A stretch of DNA of 64,000 nt, from NCBI RefSeq assembly GCF_005221305.1, contig NZ_CP039887.1:310001-374000 (forward strand), written 5' to 3'. Below are positions 61,876 to 64,000 of the stretch, piece by piece; position 1 is the first letter of the stretch; every line of letters starts with the position of its first letter. Origin of the DNA: Neisseria subflava (lineage in GTDB: Bacteria > Pseudomonadota > Gammaproteobacteria > Burkholderiales > Neisseriaceae). The translations under genes and the position numbers were made by a program. The notes beneath the pieces are model-generated. The model worked only from the letters and a program-made list of their open reading frames with translations. It did no database searches and was not told the origin of the DNA.

Positions 61876-63210
61876 TTAGAAACCTTGCGCCAACATGGCA
61901 TCGGCAACTTTGACGAAACCGGCAATGTTCGCACCATTGACGTAGTTCACTTTGTCGCCGACTTTGCCGTATTTCAGGCAGGATTCGTGGATGTTGTGCA
62001 TGATGTCAAACAGGCGGCTGTCCACTTCTTCGCGTGTCCAAGACAGGCGGATGGCGTTTTGACTCATTTCCAAACCTGAAGTCGCTACGCCGCCGGCGTT
62101 GGAGGCTTTGCCTGGAGCGTAGAGGATGCCGGCTTTGATAAATTGTTCGACTGCGCCTAAAGTTGACGGCATGTTCGCACCTTCGGCAACCACATAGCAA
62201 CCGTTGGCCAGCAAGATTTTGGCAGCGTCTGCGTCCAATTCGTTTTGGGTGGCGCAAGGCAGGGCGACTTCGGCCGCAATGTTCCACGGTTTTTGGTTTT
62301 CAAAGTATTGCAGGCCTTGTTCTTTGGCGTAAGTGGCCACGCGTTCGCGGCGTACTTCTTTCAGCTCGATCAAAGCGGCCAATTGCGCTTCGGTCATGCC
62401 GCTGTCAGGGAAGAGGACAAAGCCGTTGGAGTCGGAAACGGTCAATACTTTTGCACCCAGTTGGATGGCTTTTTCGGCAGCGTATTGCGCCACGTTGCCG
62501 GAGCCGGAAATCAATACGCGTTTGCCTTCGATGCTGTCGTTGCGGGTTTCCAACATAGCTTGGGCAAAATACACGCAGCCGTAGCCGGTGGCTTCAGGGC
62601 GAATCAGGCTGCCGCCCCATTCGAGGCCTTTGCCGGTCAGGACGGAAGCAAATTCGTTGCGGATTTTTTTGTATTGGCCGAACAGATAGCCGATTTCGCG
62701 GCCGCCTACGCCGATGTCGCCGGCAGGGACGTCGGTGTCGGCGCCGATGTGGCGGTAGAGTTCGGTCATAAAGGCTTGGCAGAAGCGCATTACTTCGGCA
62801 TCGGATTTGCCTTTAGGATCAAAGTCGGAACCGCCTTTACCGCCGCCCATAGGTAGGGTGGTCAGCGCGTTTTTGAAGACTTGTTCAAAAGCGAGGAATT
62901 TCAACACGCCCAAATCGACGGTAGGGTGGAAGCGCAAGCCGCCTTTGTAAGGGCCGATGGCGGAATTCATTTGGATGCGGTAGCCGCGGTTGACTTGGAC
63001 TTGGCCTTTGTCGTCCATCCAAGTGACGCGGAACATAATCACGCGCTCCGGCTCAACAATGCGCTCAAGCAGGCTTTGTTGGGTGTATTTCGGGTTTTTC
63101 GCCAAAAACGGATCCAAACTCATAAACACTTCTTCAACGGCTTGATGAAAGGGTTCTTGGTTGGGGTTGCGTTGTTTGAGATTGGTAAATAGAGTGTTCA
63201 GGTCGGTCAT
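61876..63210 (-). CDS. gdhA: NADP-specific glutamate dehydrogenase
   Basis: A 444-residue enzyme of ammonia assimilation. It has IGPYKGGLRFHPTVDLGVLKFL (near 86), the catalytic PMGGGKGGSDFDPKGKSD block (near 118), VLISGSGNVAQYAAEKAIQLGAK (near 234) and the C-terminal AGGVATSGLEMSQNA (near 376), which are those of the anabolic NADP-dependent clade. GGAGTAG precedes the ATG. It is convergent with recG and divergent from thyA across an AT-rich 415-bp gap. Confidence 0.95.
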   Translation of the reverse strand: MTDLNTLFTNLKQRNPNQEPFHQAVEEVFMSLDPFLAKNPKYTQQSLLERIVEPERVIMFRVTWMDDKGQVQVNRGYRIQMNSAIGPYKGGLRFHPTVDLGVLKFLAFEQVFKNALTTLPMGGGKGGSDFDPKGKSDAEVMRFCQAFMTELYRHIGADTDVPAGDIGVGGREIGYLFGQYKKIRNEFASVLTGKGLEWGGSLIRPEATGYGCVYFAQAMLETRNDSIEGKRVLISGSGNVAQYAAEKAIQLGAKVLTVSDSNGFVLFPDSGMTEAQLAALIELKEVRRERVATYAKEQGLQYFENQKPWNIAAEVALPCATQNELDADAAKILLANGCYVVAEGANMPSTLGAVEQFIKAGILYAPGKASNAGGVATSGLEMSQNAIRLSWTREEVDSRLFDIMHNIHESCLKYGKVGDKVNYVNGANIAGFVKVADAMLAQGF

Positions 63211-63625
63211 TTTTCTACTCCTATTGAGTGAGATATTTCAATATTTATGTTTTGAAATATAGCCGTAAAAATTTTACTTGCCAAGAAAAATTTTGCCTAG
63301 ATTGTTGACATTATTTTTTTACTAAGTTGTAAAAATGGAATTATATTTTAAATTTAACTAGAAATATTCAAATATATTTTATAAAATAGATTTTATAAAA
63401 AATAAAATTCTAATCATTTAAATTGGAGAATACTGAAAAATTTTTTTGTAAAAATTTAATTCAGCTCAAAAATTTCTGTAAATTAGTGCGGAATTGTCAA
63501 AATTGTTAATGAGTGTACTACGCGAATATGGGGAAGGTCGCCCCATTGAAGACAGAGAGGCAGGCCGTCTGAAAATTCGGTACAATACACAAGAAATTCC
63601 CACAACACATACATTAAGGAAACAC
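63211..63625. other. AT-rich 415-bp control region between gdhA and thyA
   Basis: Very AT-rich with many A/T runs and no ORF of note. A TTGACA box (63305-63310) with a weak TGTAAA 17 bp on points to the plus strand, ~300 bp before thyA. A TACAAT box (63581-63586) beside a single uptake sequence (63562-63573) is the closer thyA candidate. It must also hold the gdhA promoter. No RNA gene was recognised. Confidence 0.5.
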
Positions 63626-64000
63626 ATGAAAGCCTATCACGACCTTATGCGCCATGTTCTCGACAATGGCATCGACAAATCCGACCGTACCGGCACCGGC
63701 ACGCGTTCCGTGTTCGGTTACCAAATGCGTTTTGATTTGAGTGAAGGCTTTCCGCTGTTGACCACCAAAAAACTGCATCTGCGCTCGATTATTCATGAGC
63801 TGCTTTGGTTTCTCAAAGGCGATACCAACATCAAATACCTGAAAGATAACAACGTTTCCATTTGGGACGAATGGGCGGATGAAAACGGCAATTTGGGCCC
63901 GGTTTACGGCTACCAATGGCGCAGCTGGCCCGCACCCGACGGCCGCCATATCGACCAAATTGCCAATGTGGTTGAACAAATCAAAAAAAATCCCGACTCG
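63626..64000 (+). CDS. thyA: Thymidylate synthase, N-terminal part (cut by window edge)
   Basis: The first 125 codons are present. MKAYHDLMRHVLDNG is followed by the folate/dUMP-contacting segment DRTGTGTRSVFGYQMRFDL (near 20), FPLLTTKKLHLRSIIHELLWFLKG (near 45) and GNLGPVYGYQWRSW (near 90). These match ThyA of the ~264-residue bacterial type. The catalytic cysteine lies beyond the window. AAGGAAACAC precedes the ATG at 63626. Confidence 0.96.
   Translation, partial: MKAYHDLMRHVLDNGIDKSDRTGTGTRSVFGYQMRFDLSEGFPLLTTKKLHLRSIIHELLWFLKGDTNIKYLKDNNVSIWDEWADENGNLGPVYGYQWRSWPAPDGRHIDQIANVVEQIKKNPDS

Overview
This window is a chromosomal segment of a commensal-type Neisseria. It is saturated with the neisserial DNA uptake sequence, mostly in the AGGCCGTCTGAA dialect, with a few ATGCCGTCTGAA and AGGTCGTCTGAA copies. 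Many copies sit as inverted pairs that act as transcription terminators. The genes include typical neisserial ones: aniA/norB, a DMP19-like DNA mimic and a hexR-pgi locus. The AG dialect points towards the N. subflava/flavescens side of the genus rather than the meningococcus or gonococcus; this is an inference and the species is not proven.

Layout. 1-3.3 kb: end of hexR, pgi and an NnrS-like gene. 3.4-10.6 kb is the accessory part. It holds an AT-rich CadD-type gene between two ~245-bp direct repeats, an ABC importer (ATPase, permease, Tat-type binding protein) and a TonB-dependent receptor. Between the permease and its binding protein lies an AT-rich insert with a 52-codon peptide gene, a hairpin and an ATP-grasp ligase. 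I read this insert as a graspetide (omega-ester/amide RiPP) cassette and the most novel item in the window. 10.9-24.3 kb: fumC, argH, an orphan LytS/AlgZ-type kinase, acnB, an RhlE-type helicase, clpX, a penicillin-binding endopeptidase and an M48 protease. 24.3-36 kb: DMP19-like protein, small lipoproteins, mutY, a Zur-box-controlled alcohol dehydrogenase, trmA, pta, prfA, an atypical Nramp transporter, tatD, ansA and dedA. 36-46.6 kb: ubiD, asmA, rpsO, and the denitrification pair aniA (with a NirV-like gene) and norB, divergent from a shared control region with FNR, NarP and NsrR-like sites; then prmB. 46.8-64 kb: apt, gmk-rpoZ-spoT (spoT frameshifted near its end), recX, gph, NAD-type glutamate dehydrogenase, a Mip/FkpA-like lipoprotein, purN, rng, grxC-secB, recG, NADP-type gdhA and the start of thyA.

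Together the genes cover central carbon metabolism (pgi, fumC, acnB, pta), partial denitrification (AniA nitrite to NO, NorB NO to N2O, NnrS for NO tolerance), glutamate metabolism, stringent response and translation. I saw no tRNA, rRNA, CRISPR array, prophage or insertion-sequence transposase. All calls were made by reading the sequence; no database search was run.
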